Shown one piece after another: positions 63,862 through 64,000 of a stretch of DNA of 64,000 nt (position 1 is its first letter; each line of letters begins with the position of its first letter). The translations under genes and the position numbers were made by a program. The stretch is from Sphingopyxis sp. 2PD (GTDB lineage: Bacteria > Pseudomonadota > Alphaproteobacteria > Sphingomonadales > Sphingomonadaceae), in contig NZ_SCMU01000004.1 in the NCBI RefSeq assembly GCF_005503695.1, positions 62,001 to 126,000 of the forward strand. Reading direction: 5' to 3'. The notes below the pieces were generated by a model that ran no database searches, was not told the origin of the DNA, and saw only the letters and a program-made list of their open reading frames with translations.

Positions 63862-64000
63862 CCCGTCGGTGCCGCCGTGGGCGCGGTCGATCGCGCGTTC
63901 GGGGTGCGGCATCATGCCGAGCACATTGCCCGCATCATTGAGCACGCCCGCGATGTCGCGCGCCGACCCGTTGACGCTGTCGGCATAACGGAACGCAACG
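63823..64000 (-). CDS. purQ: Phosphoribosylformylglycinamidine synthase, glutaminase subunit (3' part)
   Basis: The last 58 codons of purQ, cut by the window edge. The class I glutaminase C terminus is clear: [11 protein letters not shown] and [11 protein letters not shown], where the His and Glu of PHPE belong to the catalytic triad, then [13 protein letters not shown]. It supplies ammonia for purine synthesis. The stop is TGA at 63825-63823. Confidence 0.92.
   Translation of the reverse strand, partial: VAFRYADSVNGSARDIAGVLNDAGNVLGMMPHPERAIDRAHGGTDGLRLFEAALGVLA

Overview
The window looks like chromosome of a high-GC alphaproteobacterium of the Sphingomonadales, most like Sphingopyxis or a close relative. 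This is inferred from the mdh/sucD/sucA/odhB/lpd block, exosortase-associated glycosylation genes, a queuosine-precursor transporter beside a tRNA-Arg, and several families of short palindromic intergenic repeats. Most of it is ordinary, densely packed chromosome with many ATGA, GTGA or TAATG overlaps between consecutive genes.

Layout. 1-4.2 kb: proB, an SDR epimerase and the signal peptide peptidase sppA (+). 4.3-7.4 kb: an alpha/beta hydrolase, a TRIC-type channel and an M20 amidohydrolase (-). 7.4-15.6 kb: a TCA-cycle block on the minus strand (mdh, small membrane protein, sucD, sucA, odhB, GIY-YIG gene, lpdA), without sucC. 15.9-19.5 kb: a polysaccharide deacetylase, then a minus-strand operon sdhB, thioesterase, zapE. 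19.8-27.2 kb: two converging operons (flippase, HAD phosphatase, CDP-glycerol glycerophosphotransferase-like, CDP-alcohol phosphotransferase, HIT / esterase, two nucleotidyltransferases). They look like a pathway for a phospho-alcohol-modified envelope polymer or lipid. 27.3-31.7 kb: lipid-kinase-like protein, metallophosphoesterase, an unknown protein with a phosphotransferase, and a PepSY-like membrane protein. 31.8-38.5 kb: a serine-protease autotransporter, rplM-rpsI, heme A synthase and a coupled secreted protein. 38.6-45.8 kb: M48 protease, msrA, a YfiR-YfiN-YfiB cyclic-di-GMP module, galU, aqpZ and a soluble chemotaxis-type receptor. 46-48.9 kb: a lipoprotein, an S24 repressor with two operator-like palindromes and two small target genes, and a membrane protein. 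48.9-51.7 kb: exosortase-A-associated glycosyltransferase and O-glycosylation ligase. 51.7-58.0 kb: topoisomerase IB, MscS, MaoC, thiolase, a carboxymuconolactone-decarboxylase-like protein, a monooxygenase-like protein and a SoxR/VOC pair.

58.2-62.6 kb is a compact foreign island abutting tRNA-Arg(TCT). It carries a tyrosine-recombinase-like protein, a sigma-region-4-like small protein, a small unknown protein and a large serine recombinase whose last codons run into the tRNA gene. The window closes with yhhQ, a small membrane protein and the 3' end of purQ.

The best candidates for something undescribed are the CDP-alcohol/flippase cluster (19.8-27.2 kb) and the two-recombinase tRNA island (58.2-62.6 kb). 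Positions of domains and residues were counted by eye from the translations; no database search was run.
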